Of a stretch of DNA of 64,000 bases, positions 28,882-37,485 are shown piece by piece; position 1 is the stretch's first letter; the number at the start of each line of letters is the position of its first letter. A model generated the notes under the pieces. That model had not been told where the DNA came from and did no database searches. It worked only from the letters and a program-made list of their open reading frames with translations. Both the position numbers and the translations under genes were made by a program. The stretch spans positions 124,001 through 188,000 of the forward strand of contig NZ_SAVA01000004.1 in NCBI RefSeq assembly GCF_004022465.1, written 5' to 3'. This DNA comes from Rhodobacter huangdaonensis. Lineage in GTDB: Bacteria; Pseudomonadota; Alphaproteobacteria; Rhodobacterales; Rhodobacteraceae.

Positions 28882-29868
28882 TCAGGACGGCTTGCGCAGG
28901 TTCTTCGCCGAGGCCTGGATCGTCTCGTACTGCCCGTGCGGGCGGAAGCGCCACAGATAGTCGGGCAGGATCGCGCCCATCGGCGTCGGCGTGATGCCGA
29001 GCGCGTCAAAGCCCTTGGCGCCGGCCGCGACCACGTTGTCGGTATAGAGGTTGCGGACCTGATCGAAGGTCAGCACCTTGTTCGCGACGAGCCCGCCGGT
29101 CAGCCCCTGCACCGCGTCGCCCGCGACGCCGATCACCGAGGCGACGACGCGCGGCAGGTTCAGCACCAGACGACGACGGTCGATCACCGCCAGCATCCGC
29201 TGCATCAGCTGCTTGAAGGTCTCGACATCGGGGCCGCCCAGTTCGAAGACGCCCTGCGCCTCGCCCAGAACGCCCTTCACCGCGGCCTTCGCCACGTCAT
29301 CGACATAGACCGGCTGGAAGCGGGTGTTGCCGCCGGCGATCGGCAGGATCGGGCCGAATTTCGTCATCGCGGCGAATTTGTTGAAGAACTGGTCTTCGGT
29401 GCCGAAGATCACCGAGGGGCGCAGGATCATCGCCGTCGGGAAGGCCTTGAGCACCGCGGCCTCGCCCGCCGCCTTGGTGCGGCTGTAGTCGCTGTCCGAG
29501 CCGGCATCGGCGCCGAGCGCCGAGATATGCACCAGCCGCTCGACCCCGGTTTCCGCCGCGATCTTCGCGATGCGCTGTGCGCCTTCGGCATGGACCGCGC
29601 CAAAGCGGTTCTTGCCGCGGCCGAGCAGGATGCCGACGCAGTTCACCACCGCGTCTGCCCCGTGCATCGCGGCCCGCACGCTCGCCTCGTCGCGGATGTT
29701 GCACAGCACCGGCTCGAGCTGGCCGACCGCACCATAGGGCTTCACGAAAAGCGCCTCGTTCGGGCGGCGGCAGGCGACGCGCACACGCCAGCCCTCTTTC
29801 GCCATGCGGCGGGCGATGTACCGCCCGACGAATCCCGAACCGCCATAGATCGTGACCAGCTTCGACAT
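28882..29868 (-). CDS. NDUFA9-type NAD(P)-binding protein (atypical short-chain dehydrogenase)
   Basis: 328 residues. The N-terminus TIYGGSGFVGRYIARRMA is an extended-SDR dinucleotide site, and the body (VNCVGILLGRGKNRF, HISALGADAGSDSDY, MILRPSVIFGTEDQF) matches proteins related to the NDUFA9/39-kDa accessory subunit of complex I. Bacterial members may be assembly factors or quinone-related enzymes; I cannot say which. The frame continues far upstream, but ATG at 29868 gives the typical start. It lies upstream of uppP on the same strand. Confidence 0.83.
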   Translation of the reverse strand: MSKLVTIYGGSGFVGRYIARRMAKEGWRVRVACRRPNEALFVKPYGAVGQLEPVLCNIRDEASVRAAMHGADAVVNCVGILLGRGKNRFGAVHAEGAQRIAKIAAETGVERLVHISALGADAGSDSDYSRTKAAGEAAVLKAFPTAMILRPSVIFGTEDQFFNKFAAMTKFGPILPIAGGNTRFQPVYVDDVAKAAVKGVLGEAQGVFELGGPDVETFKQLMQRMLAVIDRRRLVLNLPRVVASVIGVAGDAVQGLTGGLVANKVLTFDQVRNLYTDNVVAAGAKGFDALGITPTPMGAILPDYLWRFRPHGQYETIQASAKNLRKPS

Positions 29869-29983
29869 CGGCTTCGGCCCCTTGCTGAGAAAAAGTCGCA
29901 TCCTGATTACCGCCAACCCCCCTGCCAAACAAGACCCTGACGAAGTTGTTGCAGCGGCGTGAAGATTTTCTTCTCGAACCCTG

Positions 29984-30012
29984 TTGACACTCCCCGCGGG
30001 GGTCGGTAAATC
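29984..30012 (+). promoter_or_regulatory. Promoter of tRNA-Leu
   Basis: A perfect TTGACA (29984-29989) is followed after 17 bp by TAAATC (30007-30012). The tRNA begins 17 bp later. Confidence 0.65.
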
Positions 30013-30028
30013 GCCTTTCACATCACCG

Positions 30029-30113
30029 GCCCAGGTGGCGGAATTGGTAGACGCGCACGGTTCAGGTCCGTGTGCCGCAAGGCGTGGAGGTTCGAGTCCT
30101 CTTCTGGGCACCA
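30029..30113 (+). tRNA. tRNA-Leu (anticodon CAG)
   Basis: The acceptor stem is GCCCAGG with TCTGGGC; the anticodon stem CACGG/CCGTG holds loop TTCAGGT with anticodon CAG at 30063-30065. The long variable arm (TGCCGCAAGGCGT) marks a class II tRNA, and CCA is encoded. It reads CUG, the most used leucine codon in high-GC genomes. Confidence 0.96.
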
Positions 30114-30120
30114 ATACTTC

Positions 30121-30165
30121 GAAAGCCGCGCAACCCCTTCAGGTTGCGCGGCTTTCGTGTTTTTC
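30121..30165 (+). terminator. Terminator of tRNA-Leu
   Basis: GAAAGCCGCGCAACC and its exact complement form a 15-bp stem with a 6-nt loop, followed by GTGTTTTTC. On the other strand the same stem could serve the convergent DUF4105 gene. Confidence 0.9.
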
Positions 30166-30217
30166 GGCCGCCATCCCCGCCGCCGTCCCCGGTGCTGCCG
30201 AAGCGCGGACCGCGCCG

Positions 30218-31195
30218 CTATTTCAGACGGATCGCCGCGGAATAGCCAAGCCCGGGATGTCGCGCCTCGGCCCCGGGGCGCAGCAGCGCGGCGGCGCGGC
30301 GCTCGGCCATCGTGCCCTCGCCGCCGAGGACATGGAGCGCCTCGAGATATTCCGGCAGGCGGCCCGACAGGATCAGCTTGTCACTCAGCGGCAGATCCGA
30401 TTTCAGGCCAAGCGCGAGACCGTAGACCACCGTTGTGCAATTCGCCGTGAGGGTGTTGTAAAAGCGCGGCTGCCGCTCAAGCTGCTGGGCAAGGCCGACA
30501 TAGGACAGGAACAGCGTGCGGCGTTGTTCGGGGGAGAGAAGCACCGGATACATCCGCACCTCCTCGTGGCGCAGGTCGGTGCGCAGGCGCAAGATATCGC
30601 GTTCGGTCGCGGCAATCAGCACCAGCTCGAACTGACGGAAGAAGCCGCCGATCTCGTTGAAGGTCTCGCCGGCCTCGCGGCGGATTTCGACCGAGAAGAC
30701 GATATGCTCGCCGCTGCGGAAGCCGAAACTCACCAGCAGATGGGCGATATCGGGATTGTCCCAGACCGAGGTGATCATGTCGACGGTGTCGAGCTGGTTC
30801 AGATCAACGCTGCGGGTGATCCAGCGCGGCGTCGCCTCGTCCGCGCTGTGCCAGTCGAAATCGCGCAGATTGTCGAGGGTGACGGTGTCGCCCGAAACCC
30901 GGGCGGTCACGCCGCGCGACACATCCACCGCCCAATCCCGATCGGCGCGCGGGGTGATCGTCTGATACCAGCCCGCAACCGCAAGCGCGGCGAGGGCAAG
31001 CACTGCCCAGCCGGCCCGGCGCCGGCGCTTTCGCGCAAGAAACGCGGCCGCCGCGGCAAGCGCCAGCGCGCCAAGGGCGGCAAGCCGCAGGGCCCCGGTC
31101 AGATGCAGCCAGAGCGCCGTGGCGGCCCAGGCGGCACCCAAAAGCACGACCAGCGCGAAAAGGACATCGGAGAAAAGGCGCAGGGCGCGGGCCAT
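30218..31195 (-). CDS. DUF4105 family membrane protein
   Basis: 325 residues. Two or three hydrophobic segments occupy about 1-75 (LFALVVLLGAAWAATALWL, ALGALALAAAAAFLA, GWAVLALAALAVAGWY), with a basic RKRRRR between them. The rest is the DUF4105 domain, with VDMITSVWDNPDIAHLLVSFG, EIRREAGETF and a cysteine in LTANCTTVVYG that resembles a papain-like or lipoprotein-processing active site. It is presumably an inner-membrane protein with a periplasmic domain of unknown activity. Solitary between tRNA-Leu and the Mrr-type gene. Confidence 0.82.
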   Translation of the reverse strand: MARALRLFSDVLFALVVLLGAAWAATALWLHLTGALRLAALGALALAAAAAFLARKRRRRAGWAVLALAALAVAGWYQTITPRADRDWAVDVSRGVTARVSGDTVTLDNLRDFDWHSADEATPRWITRSVDLNQLDTVDMITSVWDNPDIAHLLVSFGFRSGEHIVFSVEIRREAGETFNEIGGFFRQFELVLIAATERDILRLRTDLRHEEVRMYPVLLSPEQRRTLFLSYVGLAQQLERQPRFYNTLTANCTTVVYGLALGLKSDLPLSDKLILSGRLPEYLEALHVLGGEGTMAERRAAALLRPGAEARHPGLGYSAAIRLK

Positions 31196-31300
31196 CGGAA
31201 CTGTCCTTTGCCGGAACTCGGGAACTTGTGAAAGGGGCGGCCCGGCGGCCTTTGCCGCGTTGCCGTGTGGAGGGGCATTGCGGCGACTGCCGCGGTCGCT

Positions 31301-32323
31301 TCAGCCCTGCAGATCGGGCACGTAGATCTGCTTGAGCGGAATGATCGAGCGATAGCGCGGCGCGAGTCGCGCATAATGCTCGAGCAGCAGCTCCACGAAA
31401 TCCTCGCCGTCGATCAGCCGCAGCTTCGGGCGGTTGCGCTCCAACTGGATCGACTGGCTGCTGTACGAGCCGAGCGTGATGAACAGGCCACATTCGCCTT
31501 CGCCCAGAGTGCCGAGCAGCTGATCCACCTCGGGGCGCGAGATCTGATCGGTCTTGCGCTTGCACTGCACTTTCAGGATCGGCGGCTCGAACCCGAGCTT
31601 GTCCCGATGCGCAATCACGTCGACACCGCCGTCGCCCGAACGCGGCGTCACCCGGGCGGTATAGTCCATGCACTCCAGCAGATGGGCGACGAGCTCCTCG
31701 AACTCGTAGCCCGAGAGCTTCGCCATGATCTGCCGGATCACAAAATCGCCTGTCGTCATCTCGGCCTGGCGCGACACGGCCACCGTGGCGGAATCGTCAT
31801 CGGTCGCAGGCTCGGCTGGCAGGGCTGCGGTCTCGGAGGGTTGCGGTGCCGCCAGGCCGACCTTGTCCAGAAATTCCGCGGCATGCTCGCGCACGGCGAA
31901 GAGCGTGATGAAGGAGCCGATCTCGTTCAGGGCGCTCTGACTGAAGCTGTTGCGCGGGAACCGCCCCAGCCACTCGACGCGGCGGTGATTGGGGTATTCG
32001 TCAGGATCGCCCAACACATGCGCGTAATCACCCCGGAAGCGCCCGACATTGACCATGCGGTCGTGCTTCGAGGGATAGATGACGATGTCACCGGCGCGGA
32101 TTTCGCGGCAAAAGCGGAACAGCGTGCCGGCATCGACAGGCAGGGCACCCGGCTTCTTGTCAGGATAGACGCGGGCGAGCGCGGCCTTGAGCGCCTCGCG
32201 GTCCGGATACTGGCGAAGATCGCCCATTTCAGGCCAGCCGATGGCCACATAGCCCTGCTCGATCGGGCGCGCGGCGACGTGCTCGCCCATGTGGATGCCC
32301 CAAACCGCCATCGGTTGTGCCAT
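31301..32323 (-). CDS. Mrr-type restriction endonuclease
   Basis: 340 residues. The C-terminal half (about 195-310) is an Mrr catalytic domain of the PD-(D/E)xK fold: FEELVAHLLECM (Glu209/210), GDGGVDVIA (Asp235) and KVQCKRK (Gln253, Lys255). Mrr enzymes cut DNA carrying modified bases. The N-terminal part (about 1-125) contains WGIHMGEHV, GYVAIGWPEMGD and RAGDIVIYPSKHDRMVNVGRF, which looks like a PUA/EVE-type modified-base reader. No methyltransferase or specificity subunit is adjacent, fitting a stand-alone type IV system. The frame is open to 32365, but ATG at 32323 has AAGGA 8 nt upstream. Confidence 0.83.
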   Translation of the reverse strand: MAQPMAVWGIHMGEHVAARPIEQGYVAIGWPEMGDLRQYPDREALKAALARVYPDKKPGALPVDAGTLFRFCREIRAGDIVIYPSKHDRMVNVGRFRGDYAHVLGDPDEYPNHRRVEWLGRFPRNSFSQSALNEIGSFITLFAVREHAAEFLDKVGLAAPQPSETAALPAEPATDDDSATVAVSRQAEMTTGDFVIRQIMAKLSGYEFEELVAHLLECMDYTARVTPRSGDGGVDVIAHRDKLGFEPPILKVQCKRKTDQISRPEVDQLLGTLGEGECGLFITLGSYSSQSIQLERNRPKLRLIDGEDFVELLLEHYARLAPRYRSIIPLKQIYVPDLQG

Positions 32324-32470
32324 GCTGCTGTCCTTGTGAAATCCGCCCCGACGAAGTGGGTTCATTGCTAGGTCGGGAAGAGGGACCGATCAAGGGGGGA
32401 GCGGCGTTGCCTTCATCACGGCAGGCACGGCATGGCCGGGATCGGGCCTGCCTCGCGTCGATGACGGGGC

Positions 32471-33568
32471 CTAGTTCACCACCATTTCCGCATGCAGCGC
32501 GCCGGCGGCATGGATGCTGTTGAGGATGTCGATCATGTCCCGCGGCGGCACACCGAGGGCATTCAGACCCGCCACGACATCCGACAGCGAACTCGTGCTG
32601 GCGATCTCGGCGATCTTCGAGTCGCCGCCCTGCTCGATGCTGGCATTGGTCCGCGGCACCACCACGGTTTCGCCGCGGGCGAAGGGGTTGGGCTGCGAGA
32701 CCATCGGGGTTTCCTCGATCCGGAGCGTCAGGCTGCCCTGGCTGACGGCAACGCGGGAGATCCGGACGTCCTCGCCGATCACGATCGTACCCGAGCGCTG
32801 GTCGATCACCACCCGCGCCTTCTGTTCGGGCTCGATCCGGATATTCTCGATCCGGCTGATGACATGGGCGGCATTCGAGGCGCCGGCCTGGCCGATGTCG
32901 ACCGACACGGTGCCGGAATCCGTCATCTGCGCGACCCGCCGCCTGAACTCGCGGTTGATCGAGGTCTCGATCCGCGCGGCCGTGGTGAAATCGGGGGTTT
33001 TCAGCGCGAGGCGAAGCTCGCGCAGGCTGTCGAGCTCGAAGGCGACCTCGCGCTCGACGCGCGCCCCCGAGGGGATGGTGCCCGAGGTCGGCACGCCGCG
33101 CGTCACCGACGCGGCCTGGCCCGACGCCGAGACCCCGCCGGCGATGATGGTGCCCTGGGCGACGGCGTAAATCTCGCCGTCTGCCGCCTTCAGCGGGGTC
33201 ATCACCAGCGTGCCGCCAAGCAGGCTTTTCGCGTCGCCGATCGCCGAGACCGTCACGTCGACCTCGCGGCCCGATCGCGCGAAGGCCGGGAGGGAGGCGG
33301 TCACCAGAACGGCAGCGACGTTCTTCGGCCGGAACTGCTCGCCGGTCACGTTGACCCCCAGACGCTCGAGGATGTTCGACATGATCTCTTCGGTGAAGGG
33401 GGCGTTGCGGAGCCCGTCGCCGGTGCCGTTGAGCCCGACGACCAGCCCGTAGCCGACGAGATCATTGCTGCGCACGCCATCGACTTCGACCAGATCCTTG
33501 ATCCGGATCGAGGCCGCCTGCACGGAAAGCGGCAGGAGCAGCAGGACGATCAGGGCGAGAAGGCGCAT
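32471..33568 (-). CDS. flgI: Flagellar P-ring protein FlgI
   Basis: 365 residues. A signal peptide (MRLLALIVLLLLPLSVQA) leads to the mature start ASIRIKDLVEVDGVRSN, typical of FlgI, which forms the ring around the rod in the peptidoglycan. LVGYGLVVGLNGTGDG is the family signature. ATG overlaps the flgL stop (TGATG). It is the last gene of the motB-flgE-flgK-flgL-flgI series; no L-ring gene flgH is nearby. Confidence 0.96.
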   Translation of the reverse strand: MRLLALIVLLLLPLSVQAASIRIKDLVEVDGVRSNDLVGYGLVVGLNGTGDGLRNAPFTEEIMSNILERLGVNVTGEQFRPKNVAAVLVTASLPAFARSGREVDVTVSAIGDAKSLLGGTLVMTPLKAADGEIYAVAQGTIIAGGVSASGQAASVTRGVPTSGTIPSGARVEREVAFELDSLRELRLALKTPDFTTAARIETSINREFRRRVAQMTDSGTVSVDIGQAGASNAAHVISRIENIRIEPEQKARVVIDQRSGTIVIGEDVRISRVAVSQGSLTLRIEETPMVSQPNPFARGETVVVPRTNASIEQGGDSKIAEIASTSSLSDVVAGLNALGVPPRDMIDILNSIHAAGALHAEMVVN

Positions 33569-34581
33569 CACAGGTAATCCGTCAGATGCATGCCGGAGAG
33601 GCGCGAGGTGAGCGCGTACAGCGTTTCAAGCTGCGTCTGCACCGCCTTCAGGGCGGTCGACGTGTCATAGGGGTCGGCGGCCACCATGCCCAGTCTGGCG
33701 GTTTCGAGGCTGGTCCGCTCGGCACTGTTGCGGGTCCGGGCGGCCGAGACCGCCGCCTCCGCCACACCGACCTCCGTGCGGGCGCTGGTCAGCGCGCTGC
33801 TCGCCGACATCACCTGACGGCCGGAGGCGTCAAGCAGCCGCGAGCGGAGCGCAGGATCCGAGGGCACCATGCCCTTCGCGACAAGGGCCGAGAGTGCCAG
33901 CCCCTGCAGCATGCCGCGCAGCCTCTCGTCACCGGCGGTGACCCCGGCCGAGACCGCGACCGCATCGGAAACACGCTGTGCCGCAAGCGGGCTGTCGCTG
34001 CCCTGATAGGCAAGATCGCCATAGCCGCCGGCACCGGCCGGGGCGGCGAACCAGTCGTTCACCGCGGTGAGGATCTCCTCCGCCGTCGACAGCCCGGAAA
34101 CCGCCGTCGACAGCGCGGTGAGGATCTCGTCCGGGCCGGTCAGCGGGCGGGTCGCAGTGTCCATGCCCGAGAACACGTAGCGTCCTCCGGCTTGCGTGTT
34201 CAGCGCGGTCACAACGGCCGAAAACCGCTGGGCGCCATCCTGCGCCGCGGCATCGAGGACGGCGGTGTCGCCATCCTGGCGCACCGAGATCAGCGTGGCG
34301 CCGAACTCCGCCGTCTGGTCCTGGATCGTCCCGAGCGTGGCCTGCATCACGGACAGGAAAGTGCCGGTGACGCTTGCGGATTGCGCATAGGCATCAAGCC
34401 GCGCGATCGAGGCGACAAGGCCGGAATAGCTGGTGAATTCGCCTTTCAGCGCGGCGCCGATGTCTTGCTGCACGCCGCTTGCCACCTCGTCGGTCAGCTG
34501 GGCGAGGGTGGTCTTCAGCTGCTGGTTATGCTGCCGGAAGCGGAAGCTCTGCGCCATGTCGCCGATCGATACATACGCCAT
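33568..34581 (-). CDS. flgL: Flagellar hook-filament junction protein FlgL
   Basis: 337 residues. It begins MAYVSIGDMAQSFRFRQHN and ends in a flagellin-like helix (TSTALKAVQTQLETLYALTSRLS), typical of short FlgL/flagellin-family proteins. With FlgK it joins hook to filament. It starts 1 nt after the flgK stop and overlaps flgI, so the three are tightly coupled. Identity rests on gene order as well as sequence, because FlgL and flagellin are related; the locus separates it from fliC. Confidence 0.9.
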   Translation of the reverse strand: MAYVSIGDMAQSFRFRQHNQQLKTTLAQLTDEVASGVQQDIGAALKGEFTSYSGLVASIARLDAYAQSASVTGTFLSVMQATLGTIQDQTAEFGATLISVRQDGDTAVLDAAAQDGAQRFSAVVTALNTQAGGRYVFSGMDTATRPLTGPDEILTALSTAVSGLSTAEEILTAVNDWFAAPAGAGGYGDLAYQGSDSPLAAQRVSDAVAVSAGVTAGDERLRGMLQGLALSALVAKGMVPSDPALRSRLLDASGRQVMSASSALTSARTEVGVAEAAVSAARTRNSAERTSLETARLGMVAADPYDTSTALKAVQTQLETLYALTSRLSGMHLTDYL

Positions 34582-34582
34582 C

Positions 34583-36028
34583 TCAAAGCTCCAGAATCCG
34601 TTGCATCATGTCGTCGATCGCCCGGATGACCTTGGCATTCGCGGCGTAGCTCTGCTCGATCTGGAGCAGGGTCTTCATCTCGTAATCGGTGTCGACGCCC
34701 TCGGAGAGCGCCGCCTCGGACAGGCTGTCGTGCTGGGCCGCCGTGTAGGTGCTGCGCAGCGCGGCCGAGACCCGGGCGGTCGAGGCCCGCGACAGCAGCT
34801 CGGCCGCGAGGCCCGAGGCACTGCGTGCCGTCGTCCCAAGCGCAGCGGAGGCCGGCGTCATGTCGCGGGTGAGGGCTTCTGACAGGGCATTCAGCAGCGT
34901 CGTGTCGCCGACCGGTCCCGGGACCGCGGCGCCCAACCCGTCGCGCAGGCGCCAGACCTCGCCGCCCGCGGCCGGATCGACCAGGGCATTGAGCCGGATA
35001 CGCCCGGCGAGCCCGGTTTCATTTGCCGCATCGAAGGCCGTGCCGGCATCGGTGAACAGGCCCGCCGCGCCGGAGCCGAGGGTCGGGTCCACGCTCGGGT
35101 CGGCGAATCTGTCGATCAGGTTGCGGGCAAGGGCATCGAGCCCCGACTGCGCCGCGGGGGCAAGCGTGTCGCGCACCGCGAACGCGGCGCCGAGCGTGCC
35201 GCCGCCAAGGACGCCCTCATCCGTCGACGAGATCGGCTTGCCGTTGATCGTCAGCCCGGAGAGCGCGCCGCCCGCAAGGGTCATGTCGGCGGTCATCGCC
35301 CCGACCGGGCTGAAACCGATCTCCACCGTCGAGGTGCCGTCAAGCAGCAGCGCGCCGCCGGTGGTGTAAAGGGTTACCTGGCCGCCCTGATGCGGGGCGC
35401 TGCGGACGGGGACGATCTCGCCGATCTTCGCGATCAGCGCCTGACGCTGGTCGATCAGGCCGTTCGCATCGCGCCCGTTCGCAAGCTCGCCGGTGATCGT
35501 CCGGTTCAGCTCGGCCACCTGCTGCAGCGCCGTGTTCAGCGTGTCGACCTGCGTCGCGATCGAGCGGTCGGCCTCGAGCCGGCTTTGCTGCAGATCGGCC
35601 GAGACCGCGTTGAGCTTGTCGGCGAGCGCCCCCGCAGCCGTGGCCACGGCGGTCAGCCGGGCGCTGCTGTCAGGCAGGCTCGAGGCCGAGATCAGCGCGG
35701 TCTCGAGGCCCGAGAACGCGCTCGACAGCGCGCCGCTGCGCCCGGGGGTGCCGAGCTGGTCCTCGAAGCGCTGCAGGAAGGTGCTGCGGGTCTGGGCATT
35801 GCCGGCATCGGCCGCCGCGAGGCGCAGGCTTTGCTGCAGCGACTCGCTGACCACCCGCGAGACCGTGTCGATCCGCACCCCGCCGCCGGTACGGGCGGAG
35901 AGCGCCACGTCGCGGCGCGCATAACCTTCGGTCATCGCATTGGCGACGTTCGAAGAGACGACCTCCGTCATCCGGGACGTGGCCGTCAGCCCGGAGGAGG
36001 CATTGCTGAAGGCCGTTGAGATGCTCAT
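34583..36028 (-). CDS. flgK: Flagellar hook-associated protein FlgK
   Basis: 481 residues. The N-terminus MSISTAFSNASSGLTATSRM and SSNVANAMTEGYARRDVAL is the flagellar rod/hook motif, and the C-terminus (DTDYEMKTLLQIEQSYAANAKVIRAID) is the matching helix. FlgK forms the first ring on the hook. It is shorter than enteric FlgK (about 550), losing mainly the outer domain, as usual in this family. It lies 24 bp after flgE. Confidence 0.95.
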   Translation of the reverse strand: MSISTAFSNASSGLTATSRMTEVVSSNVANAMTEGYARRDVALSARTGGGVRIDTVSRVVSESLQQSLRLAAADAGNAQTRSTFLQRFEDQLGTPGRSGALSSAFSGLETALISASSLPDSSARLTAVATAAGALADKLNAVSADLQQSRLEADRSIATQVDTLNTALQQVAELNRTITGELANGRDANGLIDQRQALIAKIGEIVPVRSAPHQGGQVTLYTTGGALLLDGTSTVEIGFSPVGAMTADMTLAGGALSGLTINGKPISSTDEGVLGGGTLGAAFAVRDTLAPAAQSGLDALARNLIDRFADPSVDPTLGSGAAGLFTDAGTAFDAANETGLAGRIRLNALVDPAAGGEVWRLRDGLGAAVPGPVGDTTLLNALSEALTRDMTPASAALGTTARSASGLAAELLSRASTARVSAALRSTYTAAQHDSLSEAALSEGVDTDYEMKTLLQIEQSYAANAKVIRAIDDMMQRILEL

Positions 36029-36052
36029 GAGATCGTCTCCGCGTTACGGGGG

Positions 36053-37390
36053 TCAGCGCTTGATGTTCGTCGTCTCCTGCAACATCTCGTCGACGGTCTG
36101 GATGACCTTGGCGTTGGAGGAATAGGCGCGCTGGGTCTGGATCAGGTTGGTCAGCTCCTGCGCCACGTCGACGGCCGAGCCTTCGCGGGCATAGCCCTCG
36201 ATCGTGCCGGTCGGGCCGTCACCGGCATCCCACAGGAAGAACGAGCCCGAGGTCGGCGAGACCTGGAAGGTCTGGTTGTCGAGTGCGCTCAGCCCGTTCG
36301 GGTTCGGCACGTCGACCAGCGGGATCTGATAGACGGTGCGGATGAAGCCGGTGTCGTAGGTCGCCTTGATGAAGCCGTCGTTGTCGATCTCGACCGCGGT
36401 GAGGTTGCCGACGGGCGAGCCGTCCTTGGTGATCGAGGTCGGCGCGAAATCCGTCGCCAGCTGCGTCAGCCCGTTGGTGTCGCCGATCTTGCCGATCGTC
36501 AGGGTGATGTTCTGCAGGCCCTGGGCCACACTCAGATCGACGGTGCCGGTCGCCGGGTCATAGGTGCCGCCCGACAGCGTGCTGACCGAGGCGAGCGTGC
36601 CACCGTTCACGCTGGTGTTGTCGAACACCAGCGCATACTCGCCCAGGATCCGCTCGTCGGCGGCGGTGGCCGGATCGTCGATCGTCGCCGAATCGCGGAT
36701 CACCATCGTCCAGGCGTTCGAGGAGCCGTTCGCCGGCACGGTGGGGGTGAAGGTGATATCGAGCGATTCCGAGTTTCCGAGGTTCCCGAAATATTCGACG
36801 GAAAGCGGCAGCGCGTCGCCGCTCGCACCGGCCTCGGTCTCCGAGGAGGGCAGATTCACCCCGAGGTTCATCGTCGTGGTCGGGTCGCCCGCGGTCTGGT
36901 TGGCGTTGATCACTACCGGCTTGAGGCCGCCCACGGTGTCGCGCGGCATCGTCGGGATCGAGCCGTCGGCATTCGCCGCCCAGCCAAGCAGGACAAGCCC
37001 CGAGTCGGTGCGCAGCACGCCGTCGCTGTCGGTGTGGAAAGACCCTGTGGTGGTCATCATCAGCGGCTGTTCGCCCTGGGTGTTGTCATAGGTGGCGGCG
37101 CTGGCGACGGGCAGGAAGCCGCGGCCGGCGACGGCGAGGTCGGTTGCGTTCGCGGTCGAGACGATCGAGCCGCGCTCGTCGATCAGCCGCCCGGTCGAGG
37201 CGCGGACGCCGCCGGCGGAATAGGTGCCGGAATTGCGCGCCTGGGCGAGCACCATGCTCTCGAAATCGGTCGTGGCGCGCTTGTAGCCATAGGTGCCGGA
37301 GTTGGCGATGTTGTCGGAGATCGTTGCAAGACGGGTCGCATTGGCCGCGAGACCGGCCACACCCGCATTGAGCGAAGAAGAAATGGACAT
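36053..37390 (-). CDS. flgE: Flagellar hook protein FlgE
   Basis: 445 residues. N-terminal MSISSSLNAGVAGLAANATRL and ISDNIANSGTYGYKR, then a variable middle, then the C-terminal helix AQELTNLIQTQRAYSSNAKVIQTVDEML. FlgE subunits form the curved hook that transmits torque. The ribosome site AGAAAGGCG is about 7 nt upstream. A CtrA-like box lies 59 bp before the ATG, so flgE-flgK-flgL-flgI may be transcribed separately from motB. Confidence 0.96.
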   Translation of the reverse strand: MSISSSLNAGVAGLAANATRLATISDNIANSGTYGYKRATTDFESMVLAQARNSGTYSAGGVRASTGRLIDERGSIVSTANATDLAVAGRGFLPVASAATYDNTQGEQPLMMTTTGSFHTDSDGVLRTDSGLVLLGWAANADGSIPTMPRDTVGGLKPVVINANQTAGDPTTTMNLGVNLPSSETEAGASGDALPLSVEYFGNLGNSESLDITFTPTVPANGSSNAWTMVIRDSATIDDPATAADERILGEYALVFDNTSVNGGTLASVSTLSGGTYDPATGTVDLSVAQGLQNITLTIGKIGDTNGLTQLATDFAPTSITKDGSPVGNLTAVEIDNDGFIKATYDTGFIRTVYQIPLVDVPNPNGLSALDNQTFQVSPTSGSFFLWDAGDGPTGTIEGYAREGSAVDVAQELTNLIQTQRAYSSNAKVIQTVDEMLQETTNIKR

Positions 37391-37448
37391 GAAAGCGCCT
37401 TTCTGCTGCTGCGTCCTTCGATCGCCCGGAACTCTGCCGCGCGCCTCG

Positions 37449-37464
37449 TTAACAGCCGCCTAAC
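37449..37464. promoter_or_regulatory. CtrA-like box upstream of flgE
   Basis: TTAA-N7-CTAAC on the plus strand is one mismatch from the CtrA consensus TTAA-N7-TTAAC. It lies in the 95-bp gap between motB and flgE. Confidence 0.5.
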
Positions 37465-37485
37465 ATGCGCGGCTTTCTGGATTTT

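Noticed and set aside
30029..32323. Defence island starting at tRNA-Leu
   Set aside because: Only one possible defence gene (Mrr type) is present, and the DUF4105 gene is ordinary chromosome.
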